Source: Nakamurella sp. PAMC28650 (lineage in GTDB: Bacteria > Actinomycetota > Actinomycetes > Mycobacteriales > Nakamurellaceae). Taken from it: a stretch of 64,000 nt of DNA. Under the pieces are notes generated by a model. The model made no database searches. It was not told the DNA's origin and saw nothing but the letters and a program-made list of their open reading frames with translations. Below, one piece after another: positions 9,275 to 17,609 of the stretch; positions within the stretch are counted from its first letter, which is position 1; the number at the start of each line of letters is the position of its first letter. Both the position numbers and the translations under genes were made by a program. The DNA is taken from NCBI RefSeq assembly GCF_014303395.1, contig NZ_CP060298.1, forward strand, positions 4,235,001 through 4,299,000, given 5' to 3'.

Positions 9275-9760
9275 ATGACCGACCTGGTCACCGATGCCGC
9301 CAAAGTTGCGAGCCTGGCCAAGGACATCCGCATCACCATGTTGACCACGATCGACGAAGAGGGCCACTTCATCAGTCGGCCCATGGCCCAGCAGGAGGTC
9401 GAGTTCGACGGCACCCTGTGGTTCTTCGCGGAGCGTGCTTCCCGGAAGGTGGGACACATCATCGCGAATCCCCGGGTGGGCGTGACCATGACCTCCGCCG
9501 ACACCTGGATCTCGATCTTCGGGACCGCCGAGATCATCGAGGATTCCGCGAAGGCGCACGAACTCTGGAACCCGTGGGTGGAAGCCTGGCTGCCACAGGG
9601 TCCGGACGATCCCGGCGTCGTCCTCATCGAGGTCACCGGTATCGGAGCCGAGTACTGGGACACCCCCGGTGGCCGGATCGCGTCCGCGATCAGTTTCGTG
9701 AAGTCGAAGGTCACCGGACAACGGTATGACGGTGGAGAGAACGAGAAGGTGGAACTCTGA
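9275..9760 (+). CDS. pyridoxamine 5'-phosphate oxidase-like (split-barrel flavin) protein
   Basis: 161 residues from ATG 9275, with AAGGA ten bases upstream. The sequence KDIRITMLTTIDEEGHFISRPMAQQEVEFDGTLWFFAERASRKVGHI is the FMN-binding split barrel seen in general-stress-protein-26-type proteins of the PPOX superfamily. It ends with an exposed Lys/Glu-rich tail. Such proteins bind FMN or F420 and reduce small substrates; the specific substrate is not known. Its place between a glycosyltransferase and a methyltransferase, with only one base before the next gene, suggests co-transcription rather than a proven role in glycan synthesis. Confidence 0.82.
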   Translation: MTDLVTDAAKVASLAKDIRITMLTTIDEEGHFISRPMAQQEVEFDGTLWFFAERASRKVGHIIANPRVGVTMTSADTWISIFGTAEIIEDSAKAHELWNPWVEAWLPQGPDDPGVVLIEVTGIGAEYWDTPGGRIASAISFVKSKVTGQRYDGGENEKVEL

Positions 9761-9761
9761 C

Positions 9762-10280
9762 ATGCCGATGAGCTCACCGGAAGGAAAAGGCTGGGTCAAG
9801 GAACGCGTCGGGGCCTTGGCGCAGCAGGGTCCCCTGGACGTGCTGGACGTAGGTCCTGGTGTCGGTACGTATGCGAAACTACTGGCTGGTCCTGAGGTCT
9901 CACGTATCACCGGTATCGAGATCTACGCGCCGTACGTCGAGACCTACCGTCTCCGCCAGTACTACGACGACATCATCATCGGCGACGTCAGGGAGGTCGA
10001 GATGCCGCCGGCCGATGTGGTCATCCTGGGCGACGTGGCCGAGCACATGACGGAGGCGGAGGCGATCGACCTGTGGTCACGGTCGGCGACCGCCGCCCGC
10101 AAGGCGGTCTACCTGTCCATCCCGATCGTCCACTACCCGCAGGGCGAGATCGAGGGCAACGAACACGAGCACCACGTGGTCGACGACTGGGACCACCACA
10201 AGGTGATGGAAGCCTTCCCGGGAATCGGCCGGTACTGGCTGGGCGACGAGGTCGGTGTCTACGAACGACTGACCGGTTGA
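9762..10280 (+). CDS. class I SAM-dependent methyltransferase
   Basis: About 172 residues from ATG 9762 (GAAGGTGG lies upstream; an ATG six bases later is also possible). VLDVGPGVGTYAKLLAG is motif I of the SAM-binding Rossmann fold, ITGIEIYAPYVETY supplies the acidic residue after strand 2, and PADVVILGDVAEHMTEAEAIDLW is motif IV. SIPIVHYPQGEIEGNEHEHHVVDDW follows, a His/Glu-rich loop. It sits among glycosyltransferases and its stop overlaps the next start, so sugar or lipid-linked glycan methylation is a fair guess. Confidence 0.82.
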   Translation: MPMSSPEGKGWVKERVGALAQQGPLDVLDVGPGVGTYAKLLAGPEVSRITGIEIYAPYVETYRLRQYYDDIIIGDVREVEMPPADVVILGDVAEHMTEAEAIDLWSRSATAARKAVYLSIPIVHYPQGEIEGNEHEHHVVDDWDHHKVMEAFPGIGRYWLGDEVGVYERLTG

Positions 10281-11683
10281 CCATCGAGGCGACATCGGTC
10301 GGGGACGGCAGGTTCGCCGTTCCGGGCAACCGGTGGGATCTGACGCTGGATCCCGGTGACCCACTGGCGTACAGGGACACCGAGACCTCCGTCGTCGTCC
10401 CGTTCTACGACAACCAACACGATCTGGACCTCCTCCTGACGGCCCTGTCCGTACAGACCCACCCCTCGACTCGTCTGCAGGTCGTCATCGCCGACGACGG
10501 GTCCCCCCGGCCGCCACAGGTACCGGATCAGGCCCGGGGCCTGAACATCTCGGTCGTCGGGCAGCAGAACGCCGGCTTCCGCGCCGGGACCGCGCGGAAT
10601 CTGGGCGTCAGCCGCTCCGAGGGCGAGGTCCTGCTGTTCCTCGACGGTGACACCGTGCCGGGCCCGGACTACGTCCGCCGGCTGAGCCGCCTCCCGGCCG
10701 CGATACCGGACGCCGTGGTGTCCGGACGCCGGCGATACGCCGACCTCAGCCGCTGGACCCCGGCGGACCTGTTGACCTGGTTCGCCGGCCACCACGCGGG
10801 ACCCACGGGGTGGGAGGAGCCGTCGTGGATGACCGGCGAATACGAACGGACCGGGAATCTGCTCCGGGTCCATCCGCGCAGCTACAAGTATCTGATCGGA
10901 GCCGTACTGGGCTGTACCCGCGAGATGTTCGATGCTGTCAGTGGTTTCGACGAGAGCATCGTGGGATACGGCGGCGAGGACTACGACTTCACCTACCGGG
11001 CCTACAATTCGGGCGCGGTGCTGGCGTACGTACCGGGCGCCGTGGCGTGGCACGACGGGCGCGAGTGGGCCGGGCGCACTGATCCGGACCTGCAGTCCGC
11101 GCAGAAGAATCGCGAGATGATGATGCTCGCTGCCCGTATCCCGGAACCGTCGATGCGCGGGCACGGGCAGATCTACCCGGTGGTCGACGTGCTGGTGGAT
11201 GTCCACGGCAGCGGCTGGACCCTGGGCGCCGGGGTGCTCTGCATCCGATCTCTGCTCGCCACCCTGGATTGTGCGGTCACCGTCGTCGGCGAGGACGAGT
11301 CGTGCGTCAACCTGAGGGCCGCCTTCCGATCCGATCCCCGCGTGCGGGATGCTCTGTCCTGCAGCGAGGATCAGATTTCATCCGACGCCAGGGCGCGCCT
11401 GCACGTCGTGGTGCGCGAGGCGGTCCGCGTGACCCCGTCCTTCGCAGACCGGGTCGGTGAGCTGCTGGAGGCCGATGGCGGTTCTCTCGACGTCACCGCC
11501 GGGGGCCGGTCCGTCGTCACCGTTGGTTCGCACCGCCGCCGGACGCGGCTGGCGCGGTACCCCCTCCTACCGGCGGAGGTGACGGACCACTGGTTCTCGC
11601 AGTGCGCCATGGATCATCGGGAGTCGGGCGTGGACCTCATCGCTGCGGAGCCGCGGCTCGCCGCCGTCTTCGGAGGCTACTGA
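10277..11683 (+). CDS. family 2 glycosyltransferase with C-terminal extension
   Basis: About 468 residues, starting at a TTG in the TTGA overlap with the methyltransferase stop. SVVVPFYDNQHDLDLLLTAL, VVIADDGSPRPP, QNAGFRAGTARNLG and LLFLDGDTVPGPDYV are the GT-A fold and its DxD site. GAVLGCTREMFDAVSGFDESIVGYGGEDYDFTYRA is the acceptor-side ED motif. From about residue 300 there is an extra domain of some 160 residues (VVDVLVDVHGSGWTLGAGVLCIRSLLATL onward) that looks like a second, degenerate sugar-transferase-like fold without a DxD. It closes the rightward glycan operon. Confidence 0.83.
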   Translation: MTIEATSVGDGRFAVPGNRWDLTLDPGDPLAYRDTETSVVVPFYDNQHDLDLLLTALSVQTHPSTRLQVVIADDGSPRPPQVPDQARGLNISVVGQQNAGFRAGTARNLGVSRSEGEVLLFLDGDTVPGPDYVRRLSRLPAAIPDAVVSGRRRYADLSRWTPADLLTWFAGHHAGPTGWEEPSWMTGEYERTGNLLRVHPRSYKYLIGAVLGCTREMFDAVSGFDESIVGYGGEDYDFTYRAYNSGAVLAYVPGAVAWHDGREWAGRTDPDLQSAQKNREMMMLAARIPEPSMRGHGQIYPVVDVLVDVHGSGWTLGAGVLCIRSLLATLDCAVTVVGEDESCVNLRAAFRSDPRVRDALSCSEDQISSDARARLHVVVREAVRVTPSFADRVGELLEADGGSLDVTAGGRSVVTVGSHRRRTRLARYPLLPAEVTDHWFSQCAMDHRESGVDLIAAEPRLAAVFGGY

Positions 11684-11699
11684 GCCCGTCCCGTCGTAC

Positions 11700-11717
11700 G
11701 GCGTCAGGGTTGACGCC
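11700..11717. terminator. hairpin terminator between convergent genes
   Basis: A perfect 7-base-pair stem, GGCGTCA and TGACGCC, with loop GGGT, followed by CTGTTTGTTC. It lies 16 bases after the stop of the last glycan gene and on the far side of a membrane protein gene that converges on it. The T-run is short, so strength is uncertain. Confidence 0.55.
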
Positions 11718-11782
11718 CTGTTTGTTCGGGTAGGTAAAGATCAGACGCTCCAGCAGCCCAGGGATGTGCGGGCGTCGAGGTC

Positions 11783-11810
11783 CCACCGCTTGAACGAACA
11801 GGCGGTGGGG
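11783..11810. repeat. inverted repeat, possible second hairpin
   Basis: CCCACCGC at 11783-11790 pairs with GCGGTGGG at 11803-11810. In addition CCTGTTTGTTC near 11716 can pair, with one wobble, with GAACGAACAGG near 11794. The 175-base gap is therefore rich in secondary structure. It may be a reverse-direction terminator for the leftward membrane protein gene. Confidence 0.35.
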
Positions 11811-11858
11811 CCGCCTCCACCCGAGCAGGAACAATCGTGATCTCCACCCTCCACGAGG

Positions 11859-12530
11859 TCACAACTGGTTGCGAACACCTGCCTCCGATTGCACACCGGC
11901 CAGTTGCGCGTCGAGTCCCTCCTCCAACGACTCCCTGGCTCGTCCCCGCCGGCCCGTCGGGAGCACCAGTCGCCCCCGACTGTCCTCCAGGATCGTCGCC
12001 AACCCTCCGTAGAGACCCACCGCGGCGATCACCAGGCCGATGATTCCCGACCAGTGCGCCAGCGTCACCTGACCCGAGAGCTGCTGCAGGCCGCTGAGGA
12101 CGAAACGTACTCCGGAGGCCACCAGCAGTATTCCCAGTGCCGGCTTCCCGGCGATCGCCGATCCGGCCAGCAGCAGCAGGATCAGCGCCAGGACGAAGTC
12201 GAAGGCCGACAGGACGGGACTTCTCGCTCCCGGGGCAGCGGAGAGCATGCTCAGGCCCGTCAGTACCCAGCTCCCTCCGAGGATCGAGAACGCCGTGCCG
12301 GAACCCACATCCCGCCCGAGGAAGGCGAACACCGCGGCCAGGGCCTCCAGAGGTCCGGTGAAGGCGACCAGGATCACGGCGACCTGCCGTGCGTCCTGCT
12401 GCGGGAACACGTCCAGGCTCAGCAGGCTGGTCATGGCGACGCCCACAGCAAAGGCGAAGAAGCCCAGCGGGAGGGGAGAACCGATGGGGCGCAGGATGAT
12501 GCGGGTCTGCGCGTCCGGAACATCAGCCAT
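11859..12530 (-). CDS. GPR1/FUN34/YaaH-like membrane protein
   Basis: About 223 residues from ATG 12530. The opening IILRPIGSPLPLGFFAFAVGVAMTSL resembles the N-P-x-P-L-G-L type signature of acetate/succinate transporters (SatP/YaaH). Six hydrophobic segments follow, for example VAVILVAFTGPLEALAAVFAFL and FDFVLALILLLLAGSAIA. The C-terminal 45 residues are charged and cytoplasmic. It begins eight bases after the end of the F420-dependent oxidoreductase remnant and so was probably the second gene of that operon. Transport substrate is not established. Confidence 0.7.
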   Translation of the reverse strand: MADVPDAQTRIILRPIGSPLPLGFFAFAVGVAMTSLLSLDVFPQQDARQVAVILVAFTGPLEALAAVFAFLGRDVGSGTAFSILGGSWVLTGLSMLSAAPGARSPVLSAFDFVLALILLLLAGSAIAGKPALGILLVASGVRFVLSGLQQLSGQVTLAHWSGIIGLVIAAVGLYGGLATILEDSRGRLVLPTGRRGRARESLEEGLDAQLAGVQSEAGVRNQL

Positions 12531-13316
12531 GCGCAGTCTCACAACCCGCGGAGAGCAGGAAGGATCTCGGCGGTGGCGGCGGACAGGAAGCTGGACTGAT
12601 GATCGGGCCCCACCTGTACCAGGGCCAGGTCGGTGTAGCCGGCGTCGAAGAACTTCTTCGCTGCGGCCACCACGGCGCCGACATCGTCCCCACAGGGGAT
12701 GACGCCCGCCACGTCCTCGGGTCGGGTGTAGTCCGCCGCACTGGAGAAGGCAGCCGGGCTGGGCAACTCGGCGTTCACCTTCCAGCCGGGCAGGCTCCAC
12801 CGGAACAACGCATGCGCACGCTCGGTGGCCGCTTCGACGTTCGAATCCCAGGACACCGGCAGCTGCGCGACCTTCCGGGACGAACTCCGGGTGCTGTACC
12901 GGTCCCACATCGCGGTCAGCTCGGGTTCCGGGTCGATCCCGACCATGACCTGGCCGAGGGGTCCGAAGAGTTCGCACGACTGCTGTCCCGATACCGCGAT
13001 GCCGATGGGGACGCGGACTTCCGGAAGGTCCCACAGCCTGGCCGAATCCACCTGCAGGTGTTCGCCCTGGTAGCTGACCGACTTTCCGTCGAACAGAGCG
13101 GAGATGATCTCGACGGCTTCCACGAGGCGGGCCTGCCGGACGTTGGCCCCCGGCCACCCGGTGGCCACGATGTGCTCGTTGAGGGCCTCGCCGGAACCCA
13201 GCCCGAGGGTGAACCTGTTGCCCGAGATGATCTGGAGGGTGGCGGCCTGTTGGGCGACGACCGCCGGGTGGTAGCGGAAGGTCGGCGATGTCACGTACTT
13301 CATGAGTTGCCCTGTG

Positions 13317-14558
13317 TCAAGCTGCCGTTTCTTGATCTTGGTTCAGGACTCGTTGAAGTGCGCCGTGGTTGGCCGGGTCGTAAGCGGTGTGGTCTTGCCA
13401 GCAGCGCCAGATGATGTGTATCCAGGCGCGCCCCAGGATCCTCACGGCGTGGGGATGGTCGTGGCCTCTGCCGATTGCTTTGGCATACAGGTCGGCGGCC
13501 CAGGGGTTGGCCATTCGGGAGTCGCCGGCGAAGTCGCAAATGGCGTCGCGGAGCTTTTTGTCTGCGCCGAATCGGAAGGTCACGGCCTTGACCTTTCCCG
13601 ATTGTCGGGTGGACGGGGCGACACCGGCCAGGCAGGCCAGGGAGTCGGCGGTGGGAAACCGGCCCCGGGCATCGCCGTTCTCAGCAAGCATCCGGGCCGC
13701 GCGGACGCACCCGGATCGGGGCAGGGAAGTGAGGATCTGTTTGTCAGGGTGGGCGTCGAGTTGCGCGCCGATGGCATCGGCCAGGACACGGATCTGCGTG
13801 TTGAGGGTGCGCAGCACGGCGATGAACACTCCCGTGGTGACGGCGTGCGCAGCTGCGGCGGCCTCGGTGGTGCCGCGGGGCGCTTTGACGATCTTGGCGT
13901 ACAGGACCGCCGGGTCGGTGCCGCCGCTGTAGCTGACCGAGGCCAGCCACGCCGCCAGGGCTGTGACCGAGAGCCGGTCGGCTTGTTCCTGGGTCGTGAA
14001 TTTAGCCAGGAACAGCAGGCTGATATCGGAGTCGATCGCAGCGAAAAGAGTTGCTGCGGCCGGGAAAACGATCTGCAGGTGCGCGCGGAGCTGGTTGGCG
14101 GCAGCGACCCGGTGCACGACGAGATCTCGACGGGCCCGGACGGTCGTGCGCAGCGCGGTCGTCGCTGCGGTGTCCTGCTGCAAGGGACGCAACCGGCGTC
14201 GGTCGGTGCGGACCACATCGGCAAGGACGTAGGCGTCGAACCGGTCGTCCTTATTACCCGCGGAGCCGTACCGGGATCGCAAACCCTTCACCTGCGCGGG
14301 TGGGATCACCAACACGGTCAGCCCGGCGGCCAGCAGCGCTTGGACGACGGTTCCGTCGGGTCGTTCGATTCCCACCTCCTGAACCGCGGCGTCCAGCAGC
14401 CGCCGGACCATGTCCTTCAAACCGGCACGGTTGTCGTTGATCATGAATCGTTGCAGGGCTTCGCCGTCGTCGCCGACGATGCAGACGGCGTGGTCGTCTT
14501 TAGCCCAGTCAACGCCGGCGCAAATTCGCGCGGCGGTTCGTTCTTCGGCGACAATCAT
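13317..14558 (-). CDS. IS110-family transposase (DEDD)
   Basis: About 413 residues. ATG 14558 is preceded by GAGGAGACGACA. ICAGVDWAKDDHAVCIVGDDGE supplies the first Asp of the RuvC-like DEDD domain, and GSAGNKDDRFDAYVLADVVR carries the later acidic pair. The C-terminal half has the transposase-20 region LPRSGCVRAARMLAENGDARGRFPTADSLACLAGVAP and FRFGADKKLRDAICDFAGDS with the conserved serine area. The length is normal and no lesion is seen, so the element may be active. It recombines DNA guided by an element-encoded RNA, according to work on this family. Confidence 0.92.
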   Translation of the reverse strand: MIVAEERTAARICAGVDWAKDDHAVCIVGDDGEALQRFMINDNRAGLKDMVRRLLDAAVQEVGIERPDGTVVQALLAAGLTVLVIPPAQVKGLRSRYGSAGNKDDRFDAYVLADVVRTDRRRLRPLQQDTAATTALRTTVRARRDLVVHRVAAANQLRAHLQIVFPAAATLFAAIDSDISLLFLAKFTTQEQADRLSVTALAAWLASVSYSGGTDPAVLYAKIVKAPRGTTEAAAAAHAVTTGVFIAVLRTLNTQIRVLADAIGAQLDAHPDKQILTSLPRSGCVRAARMLAENGDARGRFPTADSLACLAGVAPSTRQSGKVKAVTFRFGADKKLRDAICDFAGDSRMANPWAADLYAKAIGRGHDHPHAVRILGRAWIHIIWRCWQDHTAYDPANHGALQRVLNQDQETAA

Positions 14559-14808
14559 TGTCGTCTCCTCGCTGTTGCTGCAGTGGGGAAACACCCGGTG
14601 GTCCCGGGGCACCGCAGCCGGTCGCTCACTGAATCGGCGCTCGCTGGCGCACAGCCCTGTAGCCAGTCTGGATGTCCTGGGGTCACCGGACCTCGCAGAA
14701 CTCATGATCGACCTCGACGGTCGAGCCAAGTAGGCGATGGCCCGGTGGGGACCAGAAGTGCTATCAGCGGTTCATCTGGAACCACTCACACAAGGATGGT
14801 GCACCAGT
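14559..14808 (-). ncRNA. candidate IS110 bridge RNA locus
   Basis: The 250 bases between the outer end of the element and the transposase start are non-coding. In IS110-group elements this is where the bridge (seek) RNA is encoded. I see short stem candidates but did not fold it. TCATGA at 14702-14707 also occurs at the insertion target (junction near 13299-13305), which would fit a target-guide match but is short and self-complementary. Confidence 0.35.
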
Positions 14809-15012
14809 GAGCCCGACCCGCTCGGTGGCCTGCGCCACCGCGCCCAGCGTGACCCAGGCGTTGGGAGAATGCCCCATCTCCGTCAGCCAGGGGAAGTAAT
14901 GGTCACTGCACACCTCGAAGTCGAAGCCTGCCTTTTCGGCTCCGACCGCATTCTCGATCAGATCGAGAGGACCGCTCTGCTCCGTCATCAAGGTGTATCC
15001 GATTGATCTCAT

Positions 15013-15150
15013 ATTCCAATGATGACATACGATTCACGAGGTTGCCAGACCGCAATAAGGTTGCTGGACAACGGTTTCCGCTCTGTTGCACAGTGTGGCG
15101 ACGTTTGGGGCCACTTCGGTTGGGCAAGGCGGACGAGCGCTGGTGCGGAA
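15013..15150. other. short intergenic stretch
   Basis: This is the region upstream of the oxidoreductase remnant and downstream of the GlsB-type gene. It is slightly richer in A+T than its surroundings (for example ATGATGACATACGATTC), consistent with a promoter for the leftward oxidoreductase gene. I see no gene or strong hairpin. Confidence 0.3.
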
Positions 15151-15429
15151 TCAGCTGCGGACCCGACTGTTCTTTCCGACCCTGGTCCAGATCAGCAGCA
15201 CGATGACCGCCCCGATGAACGATCCGATGATGCCCGAGGGCTGTAGGAAACCGTTCTGCGCGTCCTTGTGGAAGATCAGGTAACCGAGGAAGCCGCCCAC
15301 GAACGAGCCGACGATCCCCAGCACCATGGTCATCAGGATCGAGAGATCCTGACGACCGGGCACGACCAGCCGGGCCAGTGCGCCGGCGATCAATCCGATG
15401 ACGATGATGGTGACGATGAGACCGAGCAT
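15151..15429 (-). CDS. GlsB/YeaQ/YmgE-family membrane protein
   Basis: 92 residues from ATG 15429, with GGAGGAACGGC just upstream. The sequence MLGLIVTIIVIGLIAGALARLVVPG, then LSILMTMVLGIVGSFVGGFLGYLIF and IIGSFIGAVIVLLIWTRV shows three membrane helices with the glycine-rich pattern of transglycosylase-associated/GlsB stress proteins. Length and topology match the family. Its function is poorly known; family members are linked to general envelope stress. An in-frame ATG further upstream at 15498 lacks a good ribosome site. Confidence 0.88.
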   Translation of the reverse strand: MLGLIVTIIVIGLIAGALARLVVPGRQDLSILMTMVLGIVGSFVGGFLGYLIFHKDAQNGFLQPSGIIGSFIGAVIVLLIWTRVGKNSRVRS

Positions 15430-15507
15430 GCCGTTCCTCCGATCGACGAACGCTTTTCGCGGCCGTCTCGCTGGTTCTGGATGGTTTCCTGCCAGCACCT
15501 GCTGACT

Positions 15508-16642
15508 TCACCGACTCAACCACCCCTGGGGCGGCGCTGGTACACCCCTGGGGAGGTTTGTCTCGGCGACCCGAACCGGCGGCATCGATCGCGTCCGCGA
15601 TGCGGTCAGCGACCCCCCGGCGATCTGCCGGCTCCGTTGTTCGAGCCCGGGAGCCCCGTAGGGGTAGTCGGCCGTCACCGGCGCGCTGACCGAATCGAGA
15701 CGGGCCAGTTCGTCGCTGCTCTGATGCAGGTCGGCCATCCCCAGGTTGTCGACGAGTTGCTCCACCGACCGAGCGCCGAGGATGACGGACGTGACGGCGG
15801 GGCGATCCGCCAGCCAGGCCAGCGCCACCTGGGCAGACGAGATGCCACGACCCGTGGCGATGGCGGAGAGCGTGTCGACGATGTGCCAGGTGCGGTCCGA
15901 GCCCGCGCGGCGGTCGTAGGCCTCCATACCGCGGTCGGGGTCCTCACCCAGCCCGGGTGGCACCGGTGGGCCGCGAGTCCCGCTGATACTTACCCGTCAA
16001 CCAACCTCCGCCCAGCGGAGACCACGGGAGGAGGCCGAGGCCCGCATCGACCGATGACGGCAGGATCTCCCACTCCAGTTCGCGGACCAGGAGGTTGTAC
16101 TGCGGCTGCAGGGTGACCGGCGCCGGCAGACCGAGAGCCGTCGCGATCGCGACGGTCTTCTGGATCTGCCAACCGGTGAAATTCGACAACCCGAAATAGC
16201 GGATCTTGCCGGAGCGGATGAAATCGTCCAGGACGCGGAGGGTCTCGGCGATCGGCGTCAGCGGATCCCAGCTGTGCACCTGGTAGAGGTCGACGCAATC
16301 GACTCCCAGCCGACCGAGCGAATCATCCAGAGCTCGCTGCAGATGTCGTCGCGACAGACCCGCGTCGTTGGGTGCATCTCCCATCGGGAACCGTCCTTTG
16401 GTGGCCAGGACGACGGAGTCCCGGGTCGACCGGGGGCGCCCGGCCAGCCACTGCCCGATGATCTGCTCGGAGGCACCCGCCCCGTAGACATCGGCGGTGT
16501 CGATCAGGTTGCCGCCGTGCTCGACGAACATGTCCAGCTGCGTGTGGGCGGTTTCAGTCGTCGTCTCCGCACCGAACGTCATGGTGCCCAGTGCCAGTCG
16601 CGAGACGGCGCATCCGGAATTGCCCAGAAGTCGATATTCCAT
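15508..16642 (-). pseudogene. aldo/keto reductase with a frameshift
   Basis: From ATG 16642 the first 230 residues read MEYRLLGNSGCAVSRLALGT, NLIDTADVYGAGASEQIIG, DSVVLATKGRFPMG, DCVDLYQVHSWDPLTPI and QPQYNLLVRELEWEILP: an AKR (beta/alpha)8 barrel with the catalytic D-Y-K-H set (D and Y in IDTADVYG, K in ATKGRF, H in QVHSWD). Near 15955 an extra G in a CCCGGG run shifts the frame at PTGATR. The continuation LGEDPDRGMEAYDRRAGSDR to VTADYPYGAPGLEQRS follows in the next frame to 15508. The two parts fit one enzyme of about 340 residues plus a tail. NADPH-dependent carbonyl reduction is known for the family; this copy is likely dead unless the extra base is an error. Confidence 0.8.
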
Positions 16643-16707
16643 ACCTTCCAGGTGCCCGGGTCGAACCCGGTGAAACACGAACGACGGGGCGGCGCAACAC
16701 CCGGCCG

Positions 16708-17475
16708 TCAGCCGCTCGTCCGTTCCTTCCCGGCCAGCAGACCCGTCGTGCACAACTCCTCGCAGACCGTCCGCAATTTCACGTTGCTCTCGGAGGAGGC
16801 CCTGACCAGTGCGGCGAACGCAAGCTCGGGAGTGAGCCGGAACCGTTCCATCAGAATGCCCTTGGCCTGTCCGATGACATCCCGACTGCTCAAGGCCGTC
16901 TGCAGGTTGGTCACCCGCTGCGCGGAGGCCAGGGCGATGGCCGCATGAGCGGCGAAGACCCGTCCCAAGCTCTGGGCCTCGTCGTCGAACGCCTCGAGAT
17001 CCCCGATCAGGGTCAGTGCCCCGATGATCTGGTCGTCGATGATCAGCGGGATGCACAAGATGGCACCGGCTCCGGCCCGAGCCGCCGCCGGACCGAAGTT
17101 CGGCCATCGGATGTCCGTGGCGACATGAGGCACCAGGATGAGCTTGCCGTCGGCGATCGCGTCGAGGCAGGGCCCCTCCTGCCCACGGTTCTGGAGGTTC
17201 ATCACGTCCCGGGGCACGCCGTTCCCAGCGACGGCCTTGGCCGCCAGGCGACCCGGCTCCTCCGAGGTGACCACTGCGGCGTGCCGTGCACCGGGCACCA
17301 GTTGGACGGCCCCGACCACGATCTGCTCGATCAGATCCGCCGGGGGCGAGCGCACGTCTTGCAGCGACAATGCGAATCTGGTCACCAGTTGGGCGAAATC
17401 GCCGGTGCCCGGCTCGATGGACAGGTCTTGTGCCCCGCCGATCGCCGATGCGGTCACGCTCGTGTAGTCGAACAC
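16708..17475 (-). CDS. GAF-ANTAR transcription antitermination regulator
   Basis: About 255 residues from GTG 17475, with AAAGG nine bases upstream (the frame is open further upstream). Residues about 35-165 form a GAF domain (RHAAVVTSEEPGRLAAKAVAG, GPCLDAIADGKLILVPHVATDIRWPNFGPAA, GAILCIPLIIDDQIIGALTLIGD). The C-terminus, VTNLQTALSSRDVIGQAKGILMERFRLTPELAFAALVRASSESNVKLRTVCEEL, is an ANTAR RNA-binding domain with the conserved A-K-G-x-L-M-E core. Such proteins bind two-stem RNA motifs and prevent termination. Ligand and target RNAs are unknown. Confidence 0.9.
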   Translation of the reverse strand: MFDYTSVTASAIGGAQDLSIEPGTGDFAQLVTRFALSLQDVRSPPADLIEQIVVGAVQLVPGARHAAVVTSEEPGRLAAKAVAGNGVPRDVMNLQNRGQEGPCLDAIADGKLILVPHVATDIRWPNFGPAAARAGAGAILCIPLIIDDQIIGALTLIGDLEAFDDEAQSLGRVFAAHAAIALASAQRVTNLQTALSSRDVIGQAKGILMERFRLTPELAFAALVRASSESNVKLRTVCEELCTTGLLAGKERTSG

Positions 17476-17609
17476 CGGGGTGGCCTTTCGCCGATGGCTG
17501 GGTGTGGCACGTTCTTCGACCAAGATCTGGGTCCGTCGAGCGCAGGAGCACCTCATCCTATGGCCCAGCCGCTCCCACGAGGTAGCCGCTGGCCGTGAGG
17601 CGACCGACA

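Larger units (their letters stand above)
13304..14808 (-). mobile_element. IS110-family insertion sequence
   Basis: About 1,505 bases inserted in the oxidoreductase gene. The trinucleotide GAG occurs at both junctions (13304-13306 and 14809-14811), so the exact ends are uncertain by up to three bases. No terminal inverted repeats are visible, as expected of IS110 elements. One transposase gene fills most of it and about 250 non-coding bases precede that gene. Confidence 0.85.
12539..15012 (-). pseudogene. LLM-class F420-dependent oxidoreductase, split by an IS110 element
   Basis: The N-terminal 67 or so residues start at ATG 15012 (MRSIGYTLMTEQSGPLDLIE, then FDFEVCSDHYFPWLTEMGHS and AVAQATERVGL). 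The rest lies at 12539-13303, from MKYVTSPTFRYHPAVVAQQA through NRFTLGLGSGEALNEHIVA to FFDAGYTDLALVQVGPDHQS. Joined after ERVGL they give one protein of about 320 residues of the F420-dependent luciferase-like family (FGD-like hydride transfer between F420 and a substrate). The insertion adds the residues APSLCEWFQMNR and a stop to the N-terminal part. The C-terminal part has a chance ATG but no cofactor-binding N-terminus, so activity is unlikely. Confidence 0.85.

Noticed and set aside
16655-16680. tRNA-like GGTCGAACCC stretch
   Set aside because: No acceptor stem or anticodon arm can be drawn around it.
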